Shown here in pieces: positions 24,801-33,478 of a stretch of 64,000 nt of DNA. Within the stretch, counting starts at the first letter, position 1, and each line of letters opens with the position of its first letter. Below the pieces are notes generated by a model that was given only the letters and a program-made list of their open reading frames with translations, was not told the DNA's origin and ran no database searches. Origin of the DNA: DATFVA01 sp963771705 (lineage in GTDB: Bacteria > Bacteroidota > Ignavibacteria > Ignavibacteriales > Ignavibacteriaceae); NCBI GenBank assembly GCA_963771705.1, contig CAVYUP010000014.1, positions 62,001-126,000 on the forward strand. The letters run 5' to 3'. The position numbers and the translations under genes were made by a program.

Positions 24801-25458
24801 AACGGGAGACAAGGTCTTCATATATATTCCAGAATTCCTTAAAGTTCATCCGGTTCGCATTTTTAATGTTGGGAACTATCAGGGAGTGAGAACCGTCCTT
24901 TTTTTCCAGATCGATCGCAAGTCCAAGATTAACATTCTTCCTCTTAATAATATTTGGTTTGCCATTAATAATGGTGAAAGCATTATTCAGGGCAGGGACA
25001 GCTTCAACGGCCTTAAGTATAGCCCAGCTTATAAGGTGTGTAAAAGAAACCCTTCCGGCGTTTTTCTTTTTAAGGAACTGGTTAAGCACCTTCCGGTTTT
25101 CTTCGAGGAGCTTAACAGGGATGGTGCGCTGTGAAGTTGCAACAGGAACTGTAAGACTGTAATTCATATTATCGAGTATACGGGCAGAACTTCCCGCAAT
25201 TACCTGTGTTTCATCATCATCCCCCGGAACGGGCAGTTCAATACCTCCCATATTAAAAAGGGTGCCATTCTCTTTTCTTTCGGCTTTTCCGTTATCATCA
25301 GTTTTGCCGGTAACTTTGCCGAAAAACTTCTGCCATTGATCGGGGAGCTGTGAGGGATTTTGCTCATACTGTTCGTGAAGGTACTCCACAAACCATGTAT
25401 TGGCGCCGAATTTCTCTAATTCTTCTTTTTGTTCCTTTGTTAGATCCTGGGACTTCAT
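21838..25458 (-). CDS. kgd: fused 2-oxoglutarate dehydrogenase E1 / E2-type acyltransferase (Kgd-like)
   Basis: A 1206-residue TCA-cycle enzyme. After a short E1-type N-terminus (ANTWFVEYLHEQYEQNP) and a linker, residues ~90-330 form an E2-like acyltransferase domain with TYDHRIIQGAESG near 293. The E1 part follows, with HRGRLNVLANIIG and the thiamine diphosphate site GDAAFAGQGIVAETLNLS near 628, and a C-terminal transketolase-like region. This order matches actinobacterial Kgd and its length of about 1230. No lipoyl domain is present, so a separate E2 must carry the lipoyl arm for full dehydrogenase activity. It has its own long upstream region, divergent from pdxH. Confidence 0.92.
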   Translation of the reverse strand: MKSQDLTKEQKEELEKFGANTWFVEYLHEQYEQNPSQLPDQWQKFFGKVTGKTDDNGKAERKENGTLFNMGGIELPVPGDDDETQVIAGSSARILDNMNYSLTVPVATSQRTIPVKLLEENRKVLNQFLKKKNAGRVSFTHLISWAILKAVEAVPALNNAFTIINGKPNIIKRKNVNLGLAIDLEKKDGSHSLIVPNIKNANRMNFKEFWNIYEDLVSRSRKGQIDPSEFLGTTITLTNPGTIGTAASVPRLMVGQGAIIATGAIQYSAEYQAMSPSTISALGVSKVMTLTSTYDHRIIQGAESGLFLKEINELLLGKENFYNEIFEALDIAYKPYVWKADYQPGIFDNTANTEEIEKQAKVLQLINLYRVRGHLIANLDPLGFQTPYHPELDPATYNLTIWDMDRYFITGGFSGLKTASLRQILEILQKTYCEKIGVEYMHIQNPEEKIWLQSKMEPIKNMPDFSAEIKKRILNKLINAETFEHFIHTKFIGHKRFSLEGSETLIPVLDMLLDEASQTNVMEVVLGMAHRGRLNVLANIIGKSYESILSEFEDIQDPNSIAGSGDVKYHLGATGKYKTYSGKMITVSVASNPSHLEWVNPVVEGIVRAKQMRLGDSKAHRKVLSVLIHGDAAFAGQGIVAETLNLSQLSGYRTGGTVHIIINNQIGFTTTPEDARSSVYASDVAKMIQAPIFHVNGDDPEASLWVTRLAFEYRQIFKKDVVIDLFGYRRHGHNEGDEPGFTQPLLYDIIKSHPSVKETYEKFLLKGQVLPEEEIKQMNDDIYNKLSEAFDKIRKKSISFNTDVPLAVSREKLESVKPGGSTGISEEMLRTIVDKTTSLPEGFAIHPKLKKFLEKRKDLIDGKSEAEWAFAETLAFGSLLLEGTPVRLSGQDSVRGTFSQRHLALTDIKSGNEYIPLNHLSNNQAQLEALDSFLSEAAVMGFEYGYSTADPLALVMWEAQFGDFANGAQVIIDNFIVASYEKWQLPNSLVLLLPHGYEGQGPEHSSARLERFLILCAEDNMQVCYPSTPAQYFHLLRRQMKNAVQKPMVVMTPKSLLRLPEAKSPGEEFTKGSFSEIIDDASVGNKNDIKKLLLTSGKVYYDLIKYPTDNKLSDTAIVRVEQFYPYKSDQVKEVLSSYPNAKSVVWVQEEPRNMGAWNFLYPRLIEDLSEGQKLSYSGRPEGASPAVGSAKISRQQQKDLIENAFK

Positions 25459-25641
25459 TTGTGTAAAATCGTCTTTGGTTTATAAAATATTCATTAAATT
25501 TATAAAAGAAATAATCCACATCATAAATTGAGATAATGACCCGCGGGTCACTATAAGTAATACTAGCAATGGGATTTTCTACATACAATTTACTAAATAT
25601 TTTTAATTCATTTCGGCTAATAAGATTTCCTGCAGCCTGAT

Positions 25642-26289
25642 ATGATGAAAAACAACGATATCGCAAACCTGAGGAGGAATTATTCATTGAAGGAATTAAC
25701 TGAAAACATCGTCGATCGTGATCCGTTCACACAATTTTCACTATGGTTTAATGAATTGCTGAAATCAGACGTAAAAGAGCCGAACGCTATGATACTGGCT
25801 ACCGCATCGGCACAAGGCGTTCCGTCAGTCAGGACGGTGCTGCTTAAAAAATACGATGAGTCCGGGTTTGTTTTTTTTACCAACTACGAAAGCCATAAGG
25901 CAAGCGATCTGACTGCTAATCCGAACGCGGAGATACTTTTCCTCTGGCTGGAGCTTGAAAGGCAGGTAAGGATAAGAGGTAAAGTGGAGAAGGTATCTGA
26001 GGAGGAATCGGAGGAATATTTCCACTCGCGTCCTACCAACAGCCAGATTGGTGCGTGGGCCTCCAGGCAGAGCAGCGTTATTCCAGGCAGGGAGTTCCTT
26101 GAAGAAAAGTTCAGAGAGACAGCTGAAAAATATAAAGATGGAATAATTCCGCTTCCGCCATTCTGGGGCGGGTTCAGACTGATCCCTGATGAGTTTGAAT
26201 TCTGGCAGGGGAGAGAAAGCCGTCTCCACGACAGAATAAGCTACCGCCTTAAGGAAGATCACTGGGAAATTGTAAGACTTTCCCCCTAG
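25642..26289 (+). CDS. pdxH: pyridoxamine 5'-phosphate oxidase
   Basis: FMN-dependent oxidase making pyridoxal 5'-phosphate (vitamin B6), 215 residues, the usual length. Family segments seen: EPNAMILATASAQGVPSVRT (residues ~47-66), FFTNYESHKASDL, ERQVRIRGKVEK, then SRPTNSQIGAWASRQSS and the C-terminal WGGFRLIPDEFEFWQGRESRLHD with the arginine and histidine of the PLP site. Two adjacent ATG codons could start it. It is divergent from kgd across 183 bases. Confidence 0.95.
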   Translation: MMKNNDIANLRRNYSLKELTENIVDRDPFTQFSLWFNELLKSDVKEPNAMILATASAQGVPSVRTVLLKKYDESGFVFFTNYESHKASDLTANPNAEILFLWLELERQVRIRGKVEKVSEEESEEYFHSRPTNSQIGAWASRQSSVIPGREFLEEKFRETAEKYKDGIIPLPPFWGGFRLIPDEFEFWQGRESRLHDRISYRLKEDHWEIVRLSP

Positions 26290-26383
26290 AAAACAAATCC
26301 TTCGTATGTAGCCTTTCCGGTAATGTAGTGCAAAAATACCTGCCTGATTCCATATGCTGAGAGGTCTAGTTATAGAGCGACGG

Positions 26384-27247
26384 TTAAATCCTGAAGCGGC
26401 CCTTCATCATCGGGGTTTCCATCAGTACTGTTCTCAGGGTGATGGCTGAAAGAATAATTATTCCTCCAACTATTGCCATAAACGAAGGTACTTCACCATA
26501 ACCGATAAATACCCAGATAGGATTTAATACCGGCTCGACGAGGGAGATGATGGAAGCCTCTATGGCCTGAACTCTTCTTAACCCATAAGAGAATACCGCG
26601 TAGGCGAGACCTATCTGGAATATACCCAGGAAAGATACCATCCACAGGTTGCTGAAGTTTACGTTCTCTATACCCGATAGAAAGGGAATGCAGATAAGAG
26701 CCACTATCACATTGCCGTAAAAGATAGAACTCAGCTGGTACTTATCGTCATTCTTCCTTAAACCTAAAAAGAGCGCCGCAAACATCAAACCTGAGAAAAG
26801 CGCCACCAGATTTCCTTCAAAATGTTCGGGAGAGATCTTTCCCATAAAGAAAAAGAACATCCCGATTATGCAGACGATAATAGTTATAATATTTATACGG
26901 TTATAAGAGGTCTTGAGGATTATCGGTTCAAAGATAAGGACATAAATAGGTGCCGTCGACTGAAGAAAAATGGCGTTAGCCGCAGTGGTTAGTTTGAGGG
27001 CAATTACATAAGCTGTAAGCACCGACGCATAGAAGAAAGCATTCACAAAGGTGAGTGTATTTACCTGCAGCAGCCTCTTCCTGAAAAGAACGGCAAACAC
27101 CAGCGCAGCAATTGCACACCGGAAGAAAGATATCTGCATAGCATTGAAGGTAACAAGCTTTACAAATAAACCTCCCGAGCTCCACATAAGCGCTGCCATA
27201 AATACGGCAAGCAGTCCAACCTGATGTTCCTGAAGTCTCTTTATCAT
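26384..27247 (-). CDS. DMT-family (EamA) transporter
   Basis: A 287-residue inner-membrane protein with about ten spans in two EamA repeats. The first begins VGLLAVFMAALMWSSGGLF and the second has SVVEP-like SLVEPVLNPIWVFIGYGE, the conserved motif of the family. It probably exports a metabolite or amino acid; the substrate cannot be told. It is a single gene, convergent with pdxH and divergent from archease. Confidence 0.88.
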   Translation of the reverse strand: MIKRLQEHQVGLLAVFMAALMWSSGGLFVKLVTFNAMQISFFRCAIAALVFAVLFRKRLLQVNTLTFVNAFFYASVLTAYVIALKLTTAANAIFLQSTAPIYVLIFEPIILKTSYNRINIITIIVCIIGMFFFFMGKISPEHFEGNLVALFSGLMFAALFLGLRKNDDKYQLSSIFYGNVIVALICIPFLSGIENVNFSNLWMVSFLGIFQIGLAYAVFSYGLRRVQAIEASIISLVEPVLNPIWVFIGYGEVPSFMAIVGGIIILSAITLRTVLMETPMMKGRFRI

Positions 27248-27345
27248 TTGAATTCCGGTAAAAACGTGACTGCTAATTTACTAATTACTGAAGAAATCAA
27301 ATAAAAATAGTATTATATAAGCGATTATTTTGTTGAGAACTTAAA

Positions 27346-27777
27346 ATGACGGCTAATTACAGATATATCGACCATACGGCAGACATAGCGATCGAGGTTT
27401 CAGGGAATTCTTACACCGAATTGTTTATTGCCGCACTTGCAGGCTGGAAAGACAGCAGTATTTATTCACCTGCCGGAGAAAGAAGTATTGAAATAATGGA
27501 GATAACTTTTTCAGAAAAGTCAGTTGAGGAACTCCTGGTTTCCTTCCTCCAGGAACTGAATTACCTGTTTGAAAATAAGAAACTATTCCCTGCGGAATTA
27601 AGAGATCTTCATATCGAACAGAAAGATGATCAGTTCTTATTAAAAAGCGTAATCGGGTTCGCCCCTGTCTCTTCTTCTGATGAAGTAAAAGCAGAGATAA
27701 AGGCGGTAACTTTCCATCAGCTTGACATTAAACGGGTGAATAATGTATATAAAACATTAATTGTTTTTGATATTTGA
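27346..27777 (+). CDS. archease
   Basis: A 143-residue activator of the RNA ligase RtcB; it binds metal and promotes RtcB guanylylation. The family opening YRYIDHTADIAIEVSG is clear at residues 5-20, and the end has KAVTFHQLDIK, then a YKTLIVFDI finish with the conserved terminal aspartate. The next gene, 11 bases on, is rtcB, the standard pairing. This supports a working RNA repair or splicing-type ligation module. Confidence 0.93.
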   Translation: MTANYRYIDHTADIAIEVSGNSYTELFIAALAGWKDSSIYSPAGERSIEIMEITFSEKSVEELLVSFLQELNYLFENKKLFPAELRDLHIEQKDDQFLLKSVIGFAPVSSSDEVKAEIKAVTFHQLDIKRVNNVYKTLIVFDI

Positions 27778-27788
27778 AGGAAAAAATT

Positions 27789-29243
27789 ATGCATGCAGGA
27801 GGCATCGAACTTAACAAGATAAGGGAAAATCTCTGGGAAATACCGCCGAGAGAGGGGATGAGAGTTCCCGGAAGAATTTATATTTCTCAAAAGATGATAG
27901 AACAGAGCCTGCAGGATAACGACGCTGTTAAGCAGGTGATGAACGTAGCTCACCTTCCGGGGATCCAGAAATATAGTCTTGCTATGCCCGATATCCACTG
28001 GGGTTACGGTTTTCCAATAGGAGGAGTTGCCGCCACTGACGCAGAAGAAGGTGTTATATCTCCGGGAGGTGTGGGATATGATATAAACTGCGGGGTACGA
28101 CTGGCGGTAACTTCGCTGGAATATGAAGGTGTAAAGAACCGAATCGAATCTCTTATCTCAAGTCTGTTCAGGAACGTTCCTACAGGAGTGGGCGCCTCAG
28201 GCGCTATCAAAAAGTTATCTTCAAAAGAAATGAAATCAGTCTTGATGAAAGGATCAGCCTGGGCTGTTGAGAATGATCTTGGAGATTCATCCGATATAGA
28301 ATATACTGAAGAAAGCGGAACGCTGAAAAATGCCGACTCTGATGCGGTTTCCTCAAGAGCCCTTGAACGCGGAGCAGACCAGGTTGGTACGCTCGGTTCG
28401 GGAAATCACTTCCTTGAAGTTGATGTAGTTGAAGAGGTATACGATGAGAATGCCGCATCTGTGATGAGTCTCTTCAAGGGACAGCTGGTGCTGCTTATTC
28501 ATACAGGATCAAGGGGACTAGGCTATCAGGTATGCGACGACAACCTTAAAACACTTGTTAAGGCAAGTTCAAAGTTTAACTTTAAGCTGCCCGACCGTCA
28601 GCTTGCGTGTGCTCCTCTTAATTCACCAGAAGGAGAAAATTATTTTGCCGCTATGCAGTCGGCCGCAAATTTTGCCTGGAACAACCGGCAGGTAATAATG
28701 CACCTTGCCCGCAAGAGTTTCAAGGACACGTTTAAGATGTCGGATTCTGAACTCGGCTTCAGGCTGGTTTATGATGTCTGCCATAACATCGCCAAGTATG
28801 AAACCCATGTAATCAACGGCAGAGAAAAAAGAGTTTGTGTGCATCGTAAGGGAGCTACCAGAGCGTTTCCCCCGGGGAGTAAGATGATACCGGATAGATA
28901 TAGAAGTATTGGTCAGCCGGTCTTAATTCCCGGCGATATGGGAAGGTATTCATATGTAGCCGTAGGAACCGAAAAAGCTATGGAAGAAACATTCGGATCA
29001 TCCTGCCACGGTGCGGGCAGGAACCTTAGTCGTACAAAAGCAATGAAAGCCGCCAAGGGCAGAAACCTTACTGAAGAACTTAAGGAAAAAGGAGTTGTCA
29101 TCCAGGCGAAAGGATACAGAACCATCGCTGAGGAAATGCCCGGCGCCTATAAAGATGTTTTACAGGTAGTGGACGTTATGCATAGAGAAGGCATAACCAG
29201 GAAGGTAGCAAAGCTAAGACCGGTAGGAGTAATAAAAGGCTGA
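27789..29243 (+). CDS. rtcB: RNA-splicing ligase RtcB
   Basis: GTP- and Mn-dependent ligase joining RNA 2',3'-cyclic phosphate to 5'-hydroxyl ends, about 484 residues. The start at 27789 is chosen over 27774 because a GAAGGA site precedes it. Motifs: MPDIHWGYGFPIGGV, GVGYDINCGVRL with the metal-binding cysteine, GSGNHFLEVD, HTGSRGLGYQVC, and the C-terminal CHGAGRNLSRTKA, whose histidine is the GMP acceptor. It is in an operon with archease. Confidence 0.96.
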   Translation: MHAGGIELNKIRENLWEIPPREGMRVPGRIYISQKMIEQSLQDNDAVKQVMNVAHLPGIQKYSLAMPDIHWGYGFPIGGVAATDAEEGVISPGGVGYDINCGVRLAVTSLEYEGVKNRIESLISSLFRNVPTGVGASGAIKKLSSKEMKSVLMKGSAWAVENDLGDSSDIEYTEESGTLKNADSDAVSSRALERGADQVGTLGSGNHFLEVDVVEEVYDENAASVMSLFKGQLVLLIHTGSRGLGYQVCDDNLKTLVKASSKFNFKLPDRQLACAPLNSPEGENYFAAMQSAANFAWNNRQVIMHLARKSFKDTFKMSDSELGFRLVYDVCHNIAKYETHVINGREKRVCVHRKGATRAFPPGSKMIPDRYRSIGQPVLIPGDMGRYSYVAVGTEKAMEETFGSSCHGAGRNLSRTKAMKAAKGRNLTEELKEKGVVIQAKGYRTIAEEMPGAYKDVLQVVDVMHREGITRKVAKLRPVGVIKG

Positions 29244-29329
29244 TTAAAACTCATACCTGTAAGCTATGGCAATTGGTTTGTTTTAACTCTAATTTCAGAA
29301 CACACAAACTATTACTTCTTAGCCGTCAG

Positions 29330-30205
29330 ATGAATCAAAAAATAATTGAAATCGATGCAGGGCAAAGTAAGCTGGTTCATGCTTACCTGAATTTTATCTT
29401 CCAGATATTTCCCGGCGCAAAATTCCTTGAATGGTGGGAAAGGGGGTTCTGGGATGACAGTTATCGGCCATTTTCCATTATGGAGTCTGATAAAATAATA
29501 TCAAATATTACCGCCTGCTTAATGGATGTGCTGGTGTGCGGTGAAAAATATAAAGCAGTTCAAATCGGTGCTGTAGGCACAGTTCCTGAATACCGGAAAC
29601 TTGGGTTATCCAGAGCTCTGATGGATTACGTTCTTAAAAAATTTGAATCTGAAGTTGATCTTTTCTTTCTGTTTTCAAATGAAAATGTGCTGGATTTCTA
29701 TCCGAAATTTGGATTCAAACCTATCCCTGAAAAAGTCTTTCAGCTTGAATCGGGTATACCGGCAGGAATATTTTCAGCGAGGAAATTAAACCTTAGAAAT
29801 TTTAATGATTATAACCTGCTTCAGGTTCTAATTAAGGAGAGGCAGTCCATTTCTGAAATTTTCGGAGCTGAAAACTACGGTGCCATAACTATGTGGCATA
29901 TATTTAACAGCTATAAAGATTCCCTTTATTATCTGAGCGACCAGGACGCGCTTATTATTAAGAAGGAAAAAAAGAATGAGATGCACATACGAGATATTAT
30001 TTTCCGGAAGCCCTTTGAGGTCCTTCCTGCACTGTCAAAAATTATTGAATCAGAAACTATAGACAGAATTTATTATTATTTCCCGCCCGACAGGATAAGT
30101 TACCCTTATGATAAAACCGTGGGACATAAATCCAATTTATTTGTAAAGAGCGGAATTGAACTAAGCAGTGAGCATCTCAAATTTCCTGAGACAGCCAAAA
30201 CCTGA
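29330..30205 (+). CDS. GNAT-family N-acetyltransferase
   Basis: A 291-residue protein. Residues ~60-130 carry the GNAT core with the acetyl-CoA loop in GTVPEYRKLGLSRALMDYVL (Q/RxxGxG/A variant), followed by FLFSNENVLDFYPKFGFKPI. The C-terminal ~140 residues form a second, unassigned half, as in two-domain acetyltransferases of the Eis type. The start at 29330 avoids a 19-codon extension without a ribosome site. The acetyl acceptor is unknown. Confidence 0.8.
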   Translation: MNQKIIEIDAGQSKLVHAYLNFIFQIFPGAKFLEWWERGFWDDSYRPFSIMESDKIISNITACLMDVLVCGEKYKAVQIGAVGTVPEYRKLGLSRALMDYVLKKFESEVDLFFLFSNENVLDFYPKFGFKPIPEKVFQLESGIPAGIFSARKLNLRNFNDYNLLQVLIKERQSISEIFGAENYGAITMWHIFNSYKDSLYYLSDQDALIIKKEKKNEMHIRDIIFRKPFEVLPALSKIIESETIDRIYYYFPPDRISYPYDKTVGHKSNLFVKSGIELSSEHLKFPETAKT

Positions 30206-30300
30206 CGAAATGTTTTTTAAAAAAAATAAAAACCCTTATATTGAGATATCAGTAAGATCAGATCTAAGACCTGGAATTCTTTATTCTGAAGGAATATTTT

Positions 30301-30756
30301 ATGGCTGATAAAAATCCTAAATGTGCGGAAGCGCAGATGATAATAAGAAAGCCGTCCGCAGATGTATTCGAGGCTTTCATAAATCCGGAAGTAACAAAAA
30401 ATTTCTGGTTTACAAAAAGTTCAGGGAAACTTGAGGTTAATAAAAAAGTAACCTGGGAGTGGGAAATGTACGGGGCTTCGGCCGAGGTAATTCCTGTAGA
30501 AATTCTGAAAGATAAAAAGATTATTATCAATTGGGGGGATCCGCCCAGAACTATAGAATTTACCTTCCAGACACTGGATGATGATTCTACATTTGTAACA
30601 GTTAAAGAATGCGGTTTCGATAAGACCGGCGATGAACTGCTGGAAGCTGTCAAAGCATCAACCGGTGGTTTCACAACCGTCCTCGACGGTCTTAAGGCTT
30701 ACATGGAGCACGGTATAAACCTTAACCTTATAGCCGACAAATTCCTGAAGAATTAA
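30301..30756 (+). CDS. SRPBCC/AHSA1-like domain protein
   Basis: A 151-residue protein of the START/SRPBCC fold: an early strand-helix with RKPSADVFEAFINPEVTKNF, then FW-TKSSGKLEVNKKVTWEW, and a C-terminal long helix. AHSA1-type proteins bind small hydrophobic ligands or act as Hsp90-activator relatives. It is followed after 2 bases by the next gene, so the pair is probably co-transcribed. Ligand unknown. Confidence 0.82.
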   Translation: MADKNPKCAEAQMIIRKPSADVFEAFINPEVTKNFWFTKSSGKLEVNKKVTWEWEMYGASAEVIPVEILKDKKIIINWGDPPRTIEFTFQTLDDDSTFVTVKECGFDKTGDELLEAVKASTGGFTTVLDGLKAYMEHGINLNLIADKFLKN

Positions 30757-30758
30757 CG

Positions 30759-31103
30759 ATGGCGGGAAAGTCAGAGATATTGTATGAGGATAAATTAGTT
30801 GAGATCAGAGAAGATTCGCTCATTCTGAAGAATTATTATTTCCCTTCGATGTCGCCGAAGCAGATTTATTTCAGAGATATTGAAAGAATAGAGATAAAAG
30901 CAGCTTCACTGCTGACCGGAAAATGGAGAATACAAGGAACAGGAGATTTACGCACCTGGTTCCCTTTCGATTTTTCACGATCGAAGAGAGAGAAGATTTT
31001 CTTTATTTATTATAAAGATAAATGGATGAGGTCGGCCTTCACTGTTGAAGATTCCCAAAAAGCAGAACAAATACTTATAGAGAAAGATTTTCTCCAGCTA
31101 TGA
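30759..31103 (+). CDS. hypothetical PH-like protein
   Basis: A 114-residue soluble protein, beta-rich with a C-terminal helix (SQKAEQILIEKDFLQ), resembling bacterial PH-like domains of unknown function: EILYEDKLVEIREDSLIL, then IYFRDIERIEIK. It begins 2 bases after the SRPBCC gene stop. No catalytic motif is seen. Confidence 0.6.
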   Translation: MAGKSEILYEDKLVEIREDSLILKNYYFPSMSPKQIYFRDIERIEIKAASLLTGKWRIQGTGDLRTWFPFDFSRSKREKIFFIYYKDKWMRSAFTVEDSQKAEQILIEKDFLQL

Positions 31104-31167
31104 TGTACGAACATTCGTTCTTTTGAAAAAACAAAAATTAAAAAGCATAAATACAGGAGAATTAATT

Positions 31168-31575
31168 ATGAAAATAAAAGGATCATACACTGTTAAAAAC
31201 TGGGAGGAAAATGATTATGAGAAGGTATCCTCTGAAATGAAAATGACGAAAGCTTCTGTGGAATATTTAATTAACGGAGAAATTGAGGGAAATGCGTCTG
31301 TAGAATATCTGATGTTTTATAAATACTTCGACTCGAACGACCCGCATAAGTCAACAGCCGTTTATACAGGGTTAATGAAATTTGAAGGTAAATTGCAGGG
31401 AAAAGAGGGAAGTTTTGTAATGGAGGACAGCGGAACATTTGAAAACGGTTTGGCAAGTTCATCTTTAAAAATAATTAATAGCTCAGGCATCGGGGAGTTA
31501 AAAGGAATAGAGGGTTCGGGTCACTATAGTGCCAGTAAGGAGGGAGCCTTTATTGAACTGGATTTTACATTATAA
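31168..31575 (+). CDS. DUF3224-like protein
   Basis: A 135-residue protein with an all-beta pattern and DUF3224-like features: KGSYTVKNWEENDYE at the N-terminus, a central YTGLMKFEGKLQGKEGSFVM, and IEGSGHYSA near the end. The start at 31168 is preferred over an upstream in-frame TTG because a CAGGAGA site precedes it. Function unknown; it may bind a small ligand or act in the cytoplasm. Confidence 0.75.
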   Translation: MKIKGSYTVKNWEENDYEKVSSEMKMTKASVEYLINGEIEGNASVEYLMFYKYFDSNDPHKSTAVYTGLMKFEGKLQGKEGSFVMEDSGTFENGLASSSLKIINSSGIGELKGIEGSGHYSASKEGAFIELDFTL

Positions 31576-31647
31576 TAATCTAATTAAATGACTTTAACGA
31601 TTGGAAGGAGCAGCTGATAGGCACAAATACCACGGCGCAGGGCAGAT

Positions 31648-31761
31648 ATGAACAATAAGAAAAGTTTGGTGCAGGAATTCTTACCGGATGAATGGATGAT
31701 CTATAAAGAGCTTCGATTAAGGTCTTTAGCAGATATGCATATCAAAACAGCGCTTATTTGA
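31648..31761 (+). pseudogene. truncated GNAT acetyltransferase fragment
   Basis: A 37-residue frame reads SLVQEFLPDEWMIYKELRLR and then SLADMHIKTALI before a stop. W-x-x-Y-K-x-L-R-L-R-x-L is the typical first helix of GNAT proteins, where the acceptor-binding domain would follow; here it ends at once. It is read as the 5' remnant of a deleted gene. The following deacetylase starts 2 bases after its stop. Confidence 0.45.
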
Positions 31762-31763
31762 AA

Positions 31764-32399
31764 ATGAAGTACAGGTACAACCCGCCGCTGGTAATAAAAA
31801 AAATGTTTTCTTCATTTCAGTGGGAATCGAAGGTGGACAAGGTTCTGCTGACTTTTGATGACGGTCCAATTCCCGACACAACTCCCTTATTACTTGATAT
31901 CCTTTCACACTATGGTATTAAAGCCGCATTCTTTTGTGTGGGTGAAAATGTTAAGCGGCACCCTGAACTTTATCTTGATCTGATCAGGGAAGGTCATTTG
32001 GTGTGCAACCATACTTTTAATCATAAAACTCTTACTAAATTAGGTGACGCTGATGCGGCAGATCAGATCGAAAGGTTTAATAATTTAATAAAGCATGATT
32101 TTGACGGAGATGTTTTATATTTCCGGCCGCCGCATGGCAGGTTCAATTTTTCCACTCCTTCGATGATGAAGGAGATGAACCTGACAAATGTAATGTGGTC
32201 TTTGCTTACTTATGATTTCAGGAATGATCTTAATGTTGTTAAATTTGCGGTTAATAAGTACCTTGAAAGAAATTCAATAGTCGTACTGCACGACAGTTTT
32301 AAAAGTAAGGATATAATTGCTGAATCAATCAGAAATATCGTTGAAGAATCCTCCCAAAAAGGGTTTCAAATAGGAGCACCTTCAGAATGTTTGAGATAA
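31764..32399 (+). CDS. polysaccharide deacetylase (NodB-like, CE4)
   Basis: A 211-residue NodB-homology protein. The catalytic base is in LLTFDDGPIPDT near residue 30, the zinc-binding pair in CNHTFNHKT, and the arginine motif in YFRPPHGRFN; the late VLHDS is also present. No signal peptide is obvious, only a short basic N-terminus. It overlaps the next glycosyltransferase by 13 bases and so belongs to a three-gene set with it and a radical SAM gene. The substrate would be an N-acetylated sugar, perhaps lipid-linked. Confidence 0.9.
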   Translation: MKYRYNPPLVIKKMFSSFQWESKVDKVLLTFDDGPIPDTTPLLLDILSHYGIKAAFFCVGENVKRHPELYLDLIREGHLVCNHTFNHKTLTKLGDADAADQIERFNNLIKHDFDGDVLYFRPPHGRFNFSTPSMMKEMNLTNVMWSLLTYDFRNDLNVVKFAVNKYLERNSIVVLHDSFKSKDIIAESIRNIVEESSQKGFQIGAPSECLR

Positions 32400-33478
32400 T
32401 CTTCCTTATTTTCCTTTGCGGTTACTTCATCCAGTCTGTTCTTTTTATTATCGGAATAAATAAGAATTTCCCTAAAATAAAAGATGAAGAACTTCCATCG
32501 GCCGCGGTAATTGTAGCGGTAAGGAATGAAGAAAAGAACATCACCAGGTGCCTTAATGCCCTCTATATGCTTGAATATCCGGAAGGAAAGCTTGAAATTA
32601 TCATTTCCGATGGTCACTCGACGGATTCTACCGTGCAGATTGTAGACGATTTCATCAAAGGAAAGCCCAATTTCAAAAGAGTTACTGCCAACCCCGAAAA
32701 GCAAAACCTGAAGGGGAAGGCGAATGCAATCGACAGTGCCATCAGCACTACTAACGCTGATGTTATACTTACCACAGATGCCGATTGCGAAGTAGATCCT
32801 CTCTGGGTTAAAACAATATGTTCTTATTACGGGGAAGATGTAGGAATTGTAAACGGATTTACAACCCAGACCGCCTACAACGGTTTCAGCGGGATGCAGG
32901 CCCTCGATTTTGTTTACCTGCTTATTGTAGCGTCAGGCACCATAAACCTTAATAACCCTATTTCCTGTATCGGCAATAATATGTCGTACCGGCGAAAAGC
33001 CTATCTTGACACAGGCGGGTACGAGAAACTCCCTTTCAGTGTTACCGAGGATTTTAACCTGCTGATGGCGATAGCCCGGCTGGGAAGGTATAAAATTATT
33101 TTTCCCTTAGATAAGAATGCGCTGGTTACTTCGCTTCCCTGCACGAGTGTTAATGAGCTTTACCATCAGAAGAAAAGGTGGGGGGTAGGTGGATTGGGAG
33201 TACCTGTAAGGGGATTTATAATTATGTCATTCGGTCTCATTGTAAACCTGTGCATGATGCTGTCTCCTTTCTTTTTCTCCTCAGCGGTATTATATTTTAT
33301 AATATTTAAACTGGCAATCGATCTTTTCGTTTTATTTCCTGTGCACAACAGGCTTGGGATAAAGGATCATATGAAATATTTTCTTTGGTTTGAAATATAT
33401 TTCATAATCTATGTTGTTCTGCTTCCGATAATTATACTGGGCAGCAGGAAAGTTGTTTGGAAAGGTAAAGAATATTAA
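32387..33478 (+). CDS. family 2 glycosyltransferase with C-terminal membrane spans
   Basis: A 363-residue processive-type glycosyltransferase. An N-terminal span (IIFLIFLCGYFIQSVLFII) precedes the GT-A domain with AAVIVAVRNEEKNI, the DxD motif TTDADCEVD near residue 130, TEDFNLL (the ED motif) and the QKKRWGVGG (Q-R-RW type) motif. Two to three spans follow. It overlaps both neighbours (13 bases upstream, 1 downstream), indicating translational coupling with the deacetylase and the radical SAM gene. Sugar donor unknown. Confidence 0.9.
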   Translation: MFEIIFLIFLCGYFIQSVLFIIGINKNFPKIKDEELPSAAVIVAVRNEEKNITRCLNALYMLEYPEGKLEIIISDGHSTDSTVQIVDDFIKGKPNFKRVTANPEKQNLKGKANAIDSAISTTNADVILTTDADCEVDPLWVKTICSYYGEDVGIVNGFTTQTAYNGFSGMQALDFVYLLIVASGTINLNNPISCIGNNMSYRRKAYLDTGGYEKLPFSVTEDFNLLMAIARLGRYKIIFPLDKNALVTSLPCTSVNELYHQKKRWGVGGLGVPVRGFIIMSFGLIVNLCMMLSPFFFSSAVLYFIIFKLAIDLFVLFPVHNRLGIKDHMKYFLWFEIYFIIYVVLLPIIILGSRKVVWKGKEY

